Shown: piece after piece, positions 53,101-60,435 of the stretch
How positions within the stretch are numbered: the first letter of the stretch is position 1
Layout of the letters: each line of letters opens with the position of its first letter
Origin: Niastella koreensis GR20-10
Lineage (GTDB): Bacteria > Bacteroidota > Bacteroidia > Chitinophagales > Chitinophagaceae
Assembly: GCF_000246855.1 (NCBI RefSeq)
Contig: NC_016609.1
Location: forward strand, 1,488,001 to 1,552,000
Length of the DNA stretch: 64,000 nt
Direction: 5' to 3'
Program-made: the position numbers and the translations under genes
The notes under the pieces: model-generated
Seen by the model: only the letters and a program-made list of their open reading frames with translations
What the model was told of the DNA's origin: nothing
Database searches by the model: none

Positions 53101-53781
53101 ATCCGGGTTTTGGGCTGTGCCTCTGATGAATGGCCGGTCGGGATTCAGGCTGCGCAGGCGGTGTTCGTTCACGAGTGTGTCGTTGATCATGTTGCTGATC
53201 TGGTGATCAGGGATCAACCGGATCTTATTTATTTCATGCGAGGTACGGAAGCCATCGAAAAAGTGAATGAAAGGAATACGGGCCTGCAGGGTAGCGGCCT
53301 GGCTGATGAGTGCCATATCATGCGCTTCCTGTACGGAAGCGGCAGAAAGCATGGCAAAGCCGGTGGTACGGGCTGCCATCACATCGCTATGATCGCCAAA
53401 GATAGACAACGCCTGTGCGGCCAGTGACCTGGCAGCTACATGAAACACTGCGCTGGTAAGTTCTCCGGCTATTTTGTACATATTAGGAAGCATCAGCATA
53501 AGACCCTGCGATGCCGTAAAGGTGGTCGTAAGCGCACCTGCCTGTAAAGCACCATGTACCACGCCGGCAGCCCCGCCTTCGCTTTGCATCTCTATAACAT
53601 CCGGCACCTGGCCCCAGATATTCTTTGTTCCTGCGGCGGCCCATTCGTCTGCCAGTTCGGCCATGGTAGAGGAAGGCGTGATAGGATAAATAGCGCAAAC
53701 TTCATTTACGCGATAAGCGATATAAGCAACGGCTTCATTGCCGTCCAGTGTAGCAACAACAGGTATGGTTTCTTGTGTCAT
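50200..53781 (-). CDS. nifJ: Pyruvate:ferredoxin (flavodoxin) oxidoreductase
   Basis: An 1193-residue single-chain PFOR that converts pyruvate and CoA to acetyl-CoA and CO2, reducing ferredoxin. The ATG at 53781 is chosen because the family starts at TQETIPVVATLDGNEAVAYI; the frame is open 29 codons upstream but overlaps the preceding gene. Domain order: pyruvate-binding (YPITPSSTMAELADEW), CoA-binding region, 2[4Fe-4S] ferredoxin domain (CIQCGNCSFVCPHSVI and CTGCNLCVQACPAI, about 675-760) and C-terminal TPP domain (GDGWAYDIGSAGLDHVL, VYSNTGGQMSKATP). A CGETPY cysteine contributes the proximal cluster. Last gene of the leftward hydrogenase operon, 10 bp after the GltD-like gene. Oxygen-sensitive as a rule. 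Confidence 0.95.
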   Translation of the reverse strand: MTQETIPVVATLDGNEAVAYIAYRVNEVCAIYPITPSSTMAELADEWAAAGTKNIWGQVPDVIEMQSEGGAAGVVHGALQAGALTTTFTASQGLMLMLPNMYKIAGELTSAVFHVAARSLAAQALSIFGDHSDVMAARTTGFAMLSAASVQEAHDMALISQAATLQARIPFIHFFDGFRTSHEINKIRLIPDHQISNMINDTLVNEHRLRSLNPDRPFIRGTAQNPDVYFQGRETVNPFYAAAPGIVENAMDKLGQLTGRCYRLFEYYGHEDAERIAVVMGSGGEVLKETVRVLQQAGEKVGVIQVRLFRPFSAAHLLAALPATVEKIVVLDRTKEPGAGGEPLYQDIVTHLCQAFTEGRLAKLPRIIGGRYGLSSKEFTPAMAKAVLDELKKPAPMHGFTIGIHDDISHTSLSYDPSFRIEPADRVCALFYGLGADGTVGANKNSIKIIGEETSLYAQGYFVYDSRKSGTQTVSHLRFGKDPVHAPWLIDQADFIACHKYNFISKTDMLQYARPGATFLLNSPYAAAEVWDRLPRYVQEQLIEKQVKLYVINASQVAAAAGLGQRINTIMQTCFFALSGVLPAAESIEQIKKFIRKSYEAKGEAIVLQNFRAVDESLAHLVQISLPVTAAGTLCMEAGISTAAPAFVQEVTAMLLAGKGDLLPVSKLPADGTYPSGTTKWEKRNIADTVPVWEPDSCIQCGNCSFVCPHSVIRSKFYHESYLNQAPDNFPSADINARGFPETRYTLQVYLEDCTGCNLCVQACPAIDIKDATRKAINMSPKPALAPAREYIRFFENLPVNNRAAIDFSSVRGAQFLEPLFEFSGACAGCGETPYIKLLTQLFGDRLLVANATGCSSIYGGNLPTTPWSVNKDNRGPAWSNSLFEDNAEFGLGMRVAADKQLAIAQSLLYALKPVLNDDALVDMLLHAPQQLESQIAEQRSRVTVLKEKLQVLYRDPLAAQLLAVADHLVKRSVWLIGGDGWAYDIGSAGLDHVLSTGRNVNILVLDTEVYSNTGGQMSKATPTAATAKFAAAGKKVGKKDLAMQAISYGNVYVAQIAMGANPQQTLLAMREAEAYKGPSLILAYSHCIAHGIEMEKGLTQQQLAVASGYWPLIRYNPALREAGKNPFVLDSPQPTIPFAEYANNETRYKSLATSHATEAARLMQLAQELVMLRWKTYENMATWKAEAFAPVG

Positions 53782-53791
53782 ATTGATTGGT

Positions 53792-55414
53792 TTACGGTCC
53801 GGGAACCATTTCAATGGCATGACAGGAGCATTGCTCGCTGCAGACGGCGCATCCGGTGCACTGGTCATAATTAAAGGTATAGCCGTTGCCAGGCCCCAGT
53901 TTTAAAATAGCATGTTGCGGACAGGCTGCATAGCAGCCATCACATTCAAAGCAATTTCCGCAGGATAAACACCGGCGTGCTTCAAACAGGACCTCCTTTT
54001 CCTGCAGGCCATATTTTACTTCATCAAATCCAGCCATGCGTTCTGCTACGGGCCGTTCGGCCTGCATGCCCTGTGGTGCATACGTGCGGTACCAGCGATG
54101 CAGTTTTTCATACCCAATCAATGGTGGCAGGGCAGGAGGGGTATATAGTTGATCTTTCAGGTAGGCATCTATGTAATGCGCTGTTTTTTTCCCGTGTCCG
54201 ATGGCAATGGTTACATTCCTTTCGCCGGGCACCATATCACCGCCAGCAAAAATACCGGCATGACCAGTCATCATACTTTCGTTTACCAGTACGTTATCAT
54301 CGGGCGTAAATGCAATTCCGGGAACCTTTTTCAAAAAACCGGTATCGGCTTCCTGGCCCAGGGCCATTATCAGGCAGTCTGCTTCCAGTGTTTCCAGGCG
54401 GCCGGTAGGTACGGGTTTGCCATCCTGCAATTCCATTACTTCCACCGTCATCGTAAGGCCCTCTACAGATTTGATGGAACGCAACCAGTGAATGGTTACG
54501 CCTTCATCCAATGCTTCCTGTGCTTCAAATTCGTGTGCGCTCATGTGGTTGCGGTCACGCCGGTAAATGATCATGGTATCAGCAATGCCCATCCGCTTAA
54601 CCGTGCGGGCTGCATCCATGGCGGTGTTGCCGCCACCATACACTGCCACCCGCTTTCCCAGTTGTGGCGCTGTGCCATCTTCCACCTGTTTCAGGAAGGT
54701 CAGCGCATCCAGCATATTACAGGCATCTTTAACCGGAAGATCTACTTTTTTAGAAAGGTGTGAACCAATGGCCAGGAATACAGCATCGAATTGCCCCTGT
54801 GTTTTTTCAGACAACAGGTCTTCTACTTTATGATTGTATAGAACATGCACCCCCATTTTGCATATGCGCGCCACCTCCACGTCCAACTCACGCCTGGGCA
54901 GGCGATAGGCGGGAATGCCGAAATGCATCATGCCGCCTGCTATGGGCCCGGCCTCATGTATTTCCACATAATGCCCCTTCCGCGCCAGGTGATATGCCGC
55001 AGACAATCCGGCAGGGCCGGCTCCTACTATTAAAACACGCTTGCCGGTAAACGGGGCCGTATCCATGGTCCATCCCGCCTGCAATGCTTTATCACCTAAA
55101 AAGCGCTCTATAGCATGTATATTAACAGCATCGTCAATATAGGAACGGTTGCACTGTCCTTCGCATGGATGATAACAAACCCTGCCTGTAACAGCAGGCA
55201 ACGGATTGTCTTCCATGATCACGCGCCAGGCTGCCTCATAATGGCCTGCCTGGGCCAGTGACAGCCATGCCTGGATGTTTTGACCGGCAGGGCAGGCATT
55301 GTTGCAGGGCGGCAGCAGGTTGCTATATACAGGATGTTGTTTTCTGGTGGCACCTGTCCCTTCGTGATGGCTTTGCAGATCGGGCGGCAACGTAATATCC
55401 TGATTTGTTTTCAT
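53792..55414 (-). CDS. GltD/NfnB-like NAD(P)H oxidoreductase with C-terminal ferredoxin domain
   Basis: A 540-residue iron-sulfur flavoprotein. The N-terminal cluster domain has CNNACPAGQNIQAW and GRVCYHPCEGQCNR (about 38-95). FAD binding is VLIVGAGPAGLSAAYHLA (about 130-147), NAD(P) binding is VAVYGGGNTAMDAARTVKR (about 273-291) and the FAD-closing motif is GIFAGGDMV. A C-terminal ferredoxin domain adds CLSCGNCFECDGCYAACP and CTGCAVCSEQCSCHAIE. This architecture moves electrons between NAD(P)H and ferredoxin. Located between hydrogenase and PFOR, it probably links reduced ferredoxin from PFOR to NAD(P)H. The C-terminal cluster pair is absent from plain GltD. Direction in vivo is inferred. 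Confidence 0.88.
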   Translation of the reverse strand: MKTNQDITLPPDLQSHHEGTGATRKQHPVYSNLLPPCNNACPAGQNIQAWLSLAQAGHYEAAWRVIMEDNPLPAVTGRVCYHPCEGQCNRSYIDDAVNIHAIERFLGDKALQAGWTMDTAPFTGKRVLIVGAGPAGLSAAYHLARKGHYVEIHEAGPIAGGMMHFGIPAYRLPRRELDVEVARICKMGVHVLYNHKVEDLLSEKTQGQFDAVFLAIGSHLSKKVDLPVKDACNMLDALTFLKQVEDGTAPQLGKRVAVYGGGNTAMDAARTVKRMGIADTMIIYRRDRNHMSAHEFEAQEALDEGVTIHWLRSIKSVEGLTMTVEVMELQDGKPVPTGRLETLEADCLIMALGQEADTGFLKKVPGIAFTPDDNVLVNESMMTGHAGIFAGGDMVPGERNVTIAIGHGKKTAHYIDAYLKDQLYTPPALPPLIGYEKLHRWYRTYAPQGMQAERPVAERMAGFDEVKYGLQEKEVLFEARRCLSCGNCFECDGCYAACPQHAILKLGPGNGYTFNYDQCTGCAVCSEQCSCHAIEMVPGP

Positions 55415-55503
55415 GCCTATAAAGTTACAGGCAGATCATTCTGCAATAAATGCCGCGAGTTAGGTGGCTGGTTGATATTTGTAAGCGAGCGTAGTGATAA
55501 AGA

Positions 55504-56010
55504 TCAGGTTCCTGTTAATCGGAGAGGCAGCTGGTTTTGTACGCCGTCATCCATCGCTGCGGCAAATGCGCTTACCCGTTTCATGAGTTCGGGAACCACT
55601 GCTTCCAGTTCATTGGTCAGCGCCGTTCCCTGTTGCTGTACCGTTTCAATGCTTACCACCAGCAAATGAATTACAGGCATCCGGCCCAATAACTGCAAGG
55701 CGCCTACCAGGTCTTTTAACCCGATATCGTGGGTACTCATGGCCTGCGGAAAGTCGGACGCAAAGCGGGGAGTTATATGCCTGATGGTGCCAGGCTTCCG
55801 GCGATCCAGGGTGGCGTCGACAATGATCACTTCGTCATACTGCTCAAAATATTCCAACAAGTAAAAACCGCCTGTGCCGCCATCCAGGATATCCAGGCGG
55901 GGCGTGGGAACGGCTGCGGCCATCCGCTGGGCTACATGTACTCCAATGCCCTCATCGCCCATCAGGTAATTGCCGATGCCTAAAAATAACACGCGATTGT
56001 TCACTTGCAT
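55504..56010 (-). CDS. hyaD: Hydrogenase maturation protease (HyaD/HybD/HupD)
   Basis: A 168-residue endopeptidase that clips the C-terminal tail from the hydrogenase large subunit once nickel is in place. The ATG at 56010 is chosen because the family begins with RVLFLGIGNYLMGDEGIGVH; the frame is open 41 codons upstream through the cytochrome gene. Nickel-sensing residues are Glu in GDEGIG, Asp in IIVDATLD and His in STHDIGLKDL. It lies 10 bp after the cytochrome b gene, in the operon with its substrate. An 89-bp gap without a clear dyad separates it from the GltD-like gene. Confidence 0.93.
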   Translation of the reverse strand: MQVNNRVLFLGIGNYLMGDEGIGVHVAQRMAAAVPTPRLDILDGGTGGFYLLEYFEQYDEVIIVDATLDRRKPGTIRHITPRFASDFPQAMSTHDIGLKDLVGALQLLGRMPVIHLLVVSIETVQQQGTALTNELEAVVPELMKRVSAFAAAMDDGVQNQLPLRLTGT

Positions 56011-56020
56011 AAAATCGTTA

Positions 56021-56770
56021 TTAGTGTAATGGCTTAACCGGTAATTCGCTGCGGTCGGGTGCCGTTTGCGTTTCTTTTTGAAAAGCTTCTTCCTCGATGA
56101 ACTTCCAGCCGCCGCCCATGCTGCTGATCTCACCTCTTCCTTCTACATAATCATGGTAGAAAACAAGGTACACGTGGATCATGGCAAAGAGAATGAAGAA
56201 CCACATGGTCCAGTGATGTACCTGCCGGGTCAGGATATCGCCGCCCAACAGGGCAGGCACCCAGGCAAAAAGCCGGGGCAGCCACCAGTTACTCATACTG
56301 GCATACAATCCAAACCCCGTGAGGCATTGAATACCGAAAGCTATAAACGTAAAAAAATATATAAACCCGGCCATGGCATTATGGCCAACAGACATATGTT
56401 CCTTTCCTTTCATCATCAGGATGTCGATCCTGAACACCTGCCACATCTCTTTAAAAAAGCGCCTGTTGGTGGGGATAAACTGTTTCCAGGTTGCCCATTT
56501 GTTACCGTTAAAACCCCAATACAGCCGGAACAGAAAATTGAAAAAGAAAATATAGGCGGCCACAAAATGAATGAACCGGATCTTACCCATCAGGAACTGT
56601 AAACTGGCTTCTTTACTACTGGTGAGCGCAGGCGGATTGGCTATATAAAAACCCGTGACGATCAGCGCCACCATAACGGCCGCATTCACCCAGTGATATA
56701 TGCGAACTGGTAATTCCCATACATACACCCGGCGGAGCCGGTGAACATGCAGATACTTTTTGAAAGCCAT
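56021..56770 (-). CDS. hyaC: Ni/Fe-hydrogenase b-type cytochrome subunit
   Basis: A 249-residue membrane diheme cytochrome b that anchors the hydrogenase dimer and passes electrons to quinone. Four helices: about 25-45 (WVNAAVMVALIVTGFYI), 70-90 (FVAAYIFFFNFLFRLYW), 138-160 (FIYFFTFIAFGIQCLTGFG) and 192-212 (WTMWFFILFAMIHVYLVFY). Candidate heme His residues are in IYHWVN, IHFVAAY, QVHHWTMW and MIHVYL. This fits HyaC/HupC/CybH. It implies a periplasm-facing, quinone-coupled uptake hydrogenase. 29 bp after the large-subunit gene. Confidence 0.93.
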   Translation of the reverse strand: MAFKKYLHVHRLRRVYVWELPVRIYHWVNAAVMVALIVTGFYIANPPALTSSKEASLQFLMGKIRFIHFVAAYIFFFNFLFRLYWGFNGNKWATWKQFIPTNRRFFKEMWQVFRIDILMMKGKEHMSVGHNAMAGFIYFFTFIAFGIQCLTGFGLYASMSNWWLPRLFAWVPALLGGDILTRQVHHWTMWFFILFAMIHVYLVFYHDYVEGRGEISSMGGGWKFIEEEAFQKETQTAPDRSELPVKPLH

Positions 56771-56799
56771 GGCAGGAACGATTTTAAAAGTAATACATA

Positions 56800-58524
56800 C
56801 TAAGCATCCAATACACTTACCCGGTTGATGTGATTGCCGTGTTCGTCATACAGGTGTACGGCACAGGCCAGGCAGGGATCAAAAGAATGCACCGTTCGAA
56901 GGATCTCCAAAGGCTGCTGCTCATTGGCCACCGGCGTATCTACCAGGGCCGCTTCATAAGCCGAGCGTTGTCCCTTGCCATCACGCGGCGACGCATTCCA
57001 GGTAGTAGGCACTACCAGTTGGTAATTGGCGATCTTTTCATCGGCTATATTGATCCAGTGAGCCAGGGCGCCCCGCGGCGCTTCGGCATAACCCACACCT
57101 ATAGCCTGTGCCGGCCAGGTGGCAGGCTGAAACTTTTCCATATTCGCCATACGGGTATCCCCGTTCTTTATATTTTCTACCAGCTGGTGGTAGAAATCCA
57201 ACGCCCAGCGGGTCACCAGTTGGCTTTCAAGACCTCGGGCGGCCGTACGGCCCAGCGTGGAGAACAACGCGGCAACGGGAATGTCCAGGTCTTTCAGGGC
57301 TTTATCAATTACTTCGCGATATTCCTCACGGCCACGGGCATAGCCTACCAGCAAGCGGGCCAGCGGGCCTACTTCCATTGCATGTCCTTTCCAGCGCGGT
57401 GTTTTAAGATAACTGTAAGCCTGGTCGGTATTCAGGTGTTCAAACGGCGGCATGGGGCCGGTATATTTGATCTGGCTTTCCCCTTTCCAGGGATGCAGCC
57501 CTGCTTCCCGGCCTTCCTTGTATTCGTACCAGGAATGGGTGATGAATTCCTGTACTTCGGCGTCGTCGCGCAGGTTCACATCGTATACGGTTGAAAGGTC
57601 TTTATTAAGGATAGCGCCGGCAGGAAACTTGAACGAGCCGGGATCGCGGAACCCGTTCCAGGGAAGATCGCCATACACCAGGTAATTGCCGATGCCGCCG
57701 CCAATACTGCCCCAGTCCTTATAGAACGAAGCAATGGTCATGAGGTCGGGAATATATACCTGCTCCACGAATTCCTTCCCGGCTTCCAGTAATTGTTTTA
57801 CCAGCGCCAATCTTTCTGCATTGATACCGCTTACATCATCGATGCCGATGGCGCAGGCCATCCCGCCTACGAGGTAATTGGGGTGGGGGTTCTTGCCGCC
57901 AAAAACGGCCTGCACTTTTACGATCTCCTTCTGCCATTCCAGCGCTTCGAGGTAATGGGCCAGCCCGATGAGGTTCACTTCGGCCGGTAACTTATAGGCC
58001 GGGTGACCCCAGTAGCCATTGGTGAAAATGCCCAGCTGACCGCTTTCTACCAGTTTGCGGATGCGGGTCTGCAGATCTTTAAAATAGCCAGGGGAACTTT
58101 TAGGCCAGCTGGAGATCGACTGGGCCAGGCGGGATGTTTCAACCGGATCGGCTTTTAGCGCATTCACCACATCTATCCAGTCCATCGCATGCAGGTGATA
58201 AAAATGCACCACATGGTCATGCATAAAAGCGGCGCAATACATCAGGTTGCGTACCAGCTCGGCATTGGGCGGGATTACAATGTTCAGGGCATCTTCCACA
58301 CAACGAACGGAGGTAAGTGAATGAACAGAGGTACATACGCCGCAAACCCTGCCTACAATGGCCCAGGCATCGCGCGGATCGCGATGGCGAAGGATCTCTT
58401 CCAGCAAACGCACCATGGTGCCGCTGCTGTATGCATCCCTGATGCGGCCGTTCTCTATCTCTGCTTCAATACGCAGGTGGCCTTCAATGCGTGTTACGGG
58501 ATCAACAACTATACGTTTACTCAT
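56800..58524 (-). CDS. hyaB: [NiFe]-hydrogenase large subunit, group 1
   Basis: The 574-residue catalytic subunit that splits H2 at a Ni-Fe(CN)2(CO) site. The four nickel-ligand cysteines are present: RVCGVCTSVH (C61, C64) and DPCLACAVH near the C-terminus (about C551, C554). After the last His a 17-residue tail (LYDEHGNHINRVSVLDA) remains to be cut off by the maturation protease encoded two genes on. The N-terminal Arg-rich RIEGHLRIEAE (L0) motif is also intact. Length fits membrane-bound uptake enzymes. It starts 24 bp after the small subunit gene. Confidence 0.96.
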   Translation of the reverse strand: MSKRIVVDPVTRIEGHLRIEAEIENGRIRDAYSSGTMVRLLEEILRHRDPRDAWAIVGRVCGVCTSVHSLTSVRCVEDALNIVIPPNAELVRNLMYCAAFMHDHVVHFYHLHAMDWIDVVNALKADPVETSRLAQSISSWPKSSPGYFKDLQTRIRKLVESGQLGIFTNGYWGHPAYKLPAEVNLIGLAHYLEALEWQKEIVKVQAVFGGKNPHPNYLVGGMACAIGIDDVSGINAERLALVKQLLEAGKEFVEQVYIPDLMTIASFYKDWGSIGGGIGNYLVYGDLPWNGFRDPGSFKFPAGAILNKDLSTVYDVNLRDDAEVQEFITHSWYEYKEGREAGLHPWKGESQIKYTGPMPPFEHLNTDQAYSYLKTPRWKGHAMEVGPLARLLVGYARGREEYREVIDKALKDLDIPVAALFSTLGRTAARGLESQLVTRWALDFYHQLVENIKNGDTRMANMEKFQPATWPAQAIGVGYAEAPRGALAHWINIADEKIANYQLVVPTTWNASPRDGKGQRSAYEAALVDTPVANEQQPLEILRTVHSFDPCLACAVHLYDEHGNHINRVSVLDA

Positions 58525-58548
58525 ATTGAAAAACTATTCGTTTATAGA

Positions 58549-59682
58549 TTACTTACCATCGCCGATCCGTTCACTTTCCTGTTCATTCTGTTTGCCTTCT
58601 TCGGTAAGATCATGGATGATCCTGTTCTTGCGGATATTGGTCATGATGGCGTGACCAGCCAGGCCGGCAGCCGTTGCGCCCAGCGCTATCTTGCCCACCG
58701 TGTCTGCATCGGCTTCAATGCCAAAGCCTGCAAAAGCGGATGCCCTTTCATAAAGGCGGCCATTATCCCAGTAATTATCTTCGCTGCAGCCTATACAGGG
58801 GTGGCCAGACTGGATGGGGAAACTGGTGCCGCCATTCCATTTCGTAACCCCGCAGGCGTTATAGGTCACGGGCCCTTTGCAGCCCATTTTATAAAGACAA
58901 TACCCCTTTTTGGCATTTTCATCGTCGAAGCTTTCCACGAACAGGCCGGCATCGAAAAAAGGTCTGCGGTAGCAGGTGTCGTGCACACGTTTGCTGTAAA
59001 ATGCTTTGGGCCGGCCCAATGCATCCAGTTGGGGAATACGGCCGAAGGTCACCAGGTGAACGATCACGCCGGCCATTACTTCACCAATGGGCGGGCAACC
59101 GGGCACTTTGATCACGGGTTTGCCTTTGACCAGTTTGTGAATAGGTGTGGCTGAGGTGGGATTGGGTTTGGCCGCCTGTACGCAACCATTGCAGGCGCAA
59201 CTGCCCCAGGCAATGACCGCTTTCGCATTTTCCGCCGCCTCTTCCAGTATCTGCATGGATGACTTACCACCGATCATACAATACACGCCATTGGCTGCAG
59301 TAGGTACACTGCCTTCTACACATAAAATATACCTGCCTTTATATTTGGTCATGGTCTGGTGCATGGCCTCCTCTGCCTGAAAACCGGAAGCCGCCATCAG
59401 CGTCTCCGTATAATCGAGAGAGATCTGGTCAAGTAAAATATCTGCTACAATAGGGTGGGAGGAGCGGATAAAACTTTCACTGCAACAGGTGCATTCCTGG
59501 AAGTGCAGCCAGATCACGGGCACCCGGGACTGGGTTTCCAGGGCCGTGGCTACCTGGCCTATCAAGGTTTTTTCCAACCCCATAAAGGCGGCCATCATAC
59601 TAACGAATTGCAGGAACTCACGGCGGGAATAGCCCTTGCTTCGCATTTCCTCATAATACGTCGGTGATTTTGTATCGCTCAT
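58549..59682 (-). CDS. hyaA: [NiFe]-hydrogenase small subunit, O2-tolerant type, Tat-exported
   Basis: A 377-residue iron-sulfur subunit. The ATG at 59682 is preferred; an ATG 14 codons upstream is possible. A twin-arginine signal (GYSRREFLQFVSMMAAFMGL) exports the folded dimer. The proximal-cluster region reads ECTCCSESF and WGSCACNGCVQ, with CPPIGEV later. The Cys after CT and the Cys before VQ are the two extra ligands that make the [4Fe-3S] cluster of O2-tolerant enzymes such as E. coli Hyd-1. A further Cys lies between them (SCAC). Medial and distal cluster ligands follow (CYRRPFFDAG, CLYKMGCKGP, CIGCSEDNYWD). A C-terminal helix (KIALGATAAGLAGHAIM) anchors it to the membrane. Confidence 0.95.
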   Translation of the reverse strand: MSDTKSPTYYEEMRSKGYSRREFLQFVSMMAAFMGLEKTLIGQVATALETQSRVPVIWLHFQECTCCSESFIRSSHPIVADILLDQISLDYTETLMAASGFQAEEAMHQTMTKYKGRYILCVEGSVPTAANGVYCMIGGKSSMQILEEAAENAKAVIAWGSCACNGCVQAAKPNPTSATPIHKLVKGKPVIKVPGCPPIGEVMAGVIVHLVTFGRIPQLDALGRPKAFYSKRVHDTCYRRPFFDAGLFVESFDDENAKKGYCLYKMGCKGPVTYNACGVTKWNGGTSFPIQSGHPCIGCSEDNYWDNGRLYERASAFAGFGIEADADTVGKIALGATAAGLAGHAIMTNIRKNRIIHDLTEEGKQNEQESERIGDGK

Positions 59683-59738
59683 GTTATGCATTTGCAGAAT
59701 TTTATTGTAAGTAGGTACGTCCAAATTACTCGTTCGCG

Positions 59739-59764
59739 TATTACTGTAATATGATCCTTATCAA
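59739..59764. promoter_or_regulatory. Palindrome plus FNR-type box in the hya/hyp divergent promoter
   Basis: ATGATCCTTATCAA (59751-59764) differs at one base from the FNR consensus TTGAT-N4-ATCAA. It overlaps by one base the perfect palindrome TATTACTGTAATA (59739-59751). The box is about 68 bp from both the hyaA start and the start of the small membrane protein gene, so one site could serve both directions. The regulator itself is not in this window. Confidence 0.65.
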
Positions 59765-59830
59765 GTTATGGTTTGACCTTTGTTAGACTTTGGGTTGGAA
59801 AGCCTGAATATATTTGGCAAAAGAACAAGT

Positions 59831-60067
59831 ATGATAAAAAGATTAGGTACCATGCTGGCATGCTGCCTGCCCCTGCTTACCTGGGCCCACACCGGCGAGG
59901 GGGCTCATACGCACACCGACGGCGGCTTTACCATTTTTCATTATTTCACGGCCTGGGAGCATGCTGTATTCACCTGGCCATTGGTTATCCTGGCAACCCT
60001 GGTCCTGTACCTGCACTATCGTAATAAAGGAACAGCCGCCGGAAAAACACCCGGGGACAATGCATGA
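59831..60067 (+). CDS. Small His-rich membrane protein of the hydrogenase locus
   Basis: A 78-residue protein. The ATG at 59831 opens a signal peptide (MIKRLGTMLACCLPLLTWA). The exported part starts with HTGEGAHTHTDGG, followed by FHYFTAWEHAVFTWPLVILATLVLYLHY, one membrane helix with an amphipathic lead, and a short charged end. Seven His in about 30 residues suggest metal or heme contact. It overlaps hypA by 8 bp, so it is translationally linked to the maturation genes. I do not recognise a family; the beginning recalls the His-containing N-terminus of HupE/UreJ nickel permeases, but it has one helix, not six. Confidence 0.75.
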   Translation: MIKRLGTMLACCLPLLTWAHTGEGAHTHTDGGFTIFHYFTAWEHAVFTWPLVILATLVLYLHYRNKGTAAGKTPGDNA

Positions 60068-60422
60068 GTTATCCATTGTGATGGGTATTATAAACATTGC
60101 GGAAGATCAGGCCCGCCGGGAAGGCGCTTTGGCAATAGAGGAAATAGAACTGGAGATCGGTTGTCTTACTACGGTAGAAATGGCGGCTTTTGAAGCCGCC
60201 TGGAAACAGGCCGTAAAAGCCACCCTGCTGGAACATGCCGTAAAAATGATCGAACGTACTCCCGGCCGGGCTGCCTGCCTGGAGTGCGGGGAACAGTTTG
60301 CGTTGAACAATCTGTACGATGCCTGTCCGCAATGTAACAGCCACCTGCTGAACATCACCCAGGGTAAAGCATTACGGGTGCGGTCGTTGGTAATAAGAGA
60401 AGACAAACCCTTACATTCATAA
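60060..60422 (+). CDS. hypA: Hydrogenase nickel incorporation protein HypA
   Basis: A 120-residue zinc protein that delivers nickel to the hydrogenase large subunit together with HypB. It begins with MHELSIVMGIINIAEDQA, whose His2 is the nickel ligand. The zinc loop has CLECGEQFAL and CPQCNSH (two CxxC pairs, about 75-95). The start is fixed by the invariant MHE and gives an 8-bp overlap with the upstream small gene. Confidence 0.95.
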   Translation: MHELSIVMGIINIAEDQARREGALAIEEIELEIGCLTTVEMAAFEAAWKQAVKATLLEHAVKMIERTPGRAACLECGEQFALNNLYDACPQCNSHLLNITQGKALRVRSLVIREDKPLHS

Positions 60423-60435
60423 AAATTCAAACACT

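Noticed and set aside
53782-53868. A 29-codon N-terminal extension of PFOR
   Set aside because: It overlaps the end of the upstream gene and is unlike any PFOR start; the ATG at 53781 fits the family exactly.
54149-54763. A 204-codon plus-strand frame opposite the GltD-like gene
   Set aside because: It is a shadow frame of a strongly conserved flavoprotein and matches no family.
58321-59154. A 277-codon open frame on the plus strand opposite hyaA/hyaB
   Set aside because: It is antisense to two well-conserved hydrogenase genes, has no recognisable domain and arises from their codon bias.
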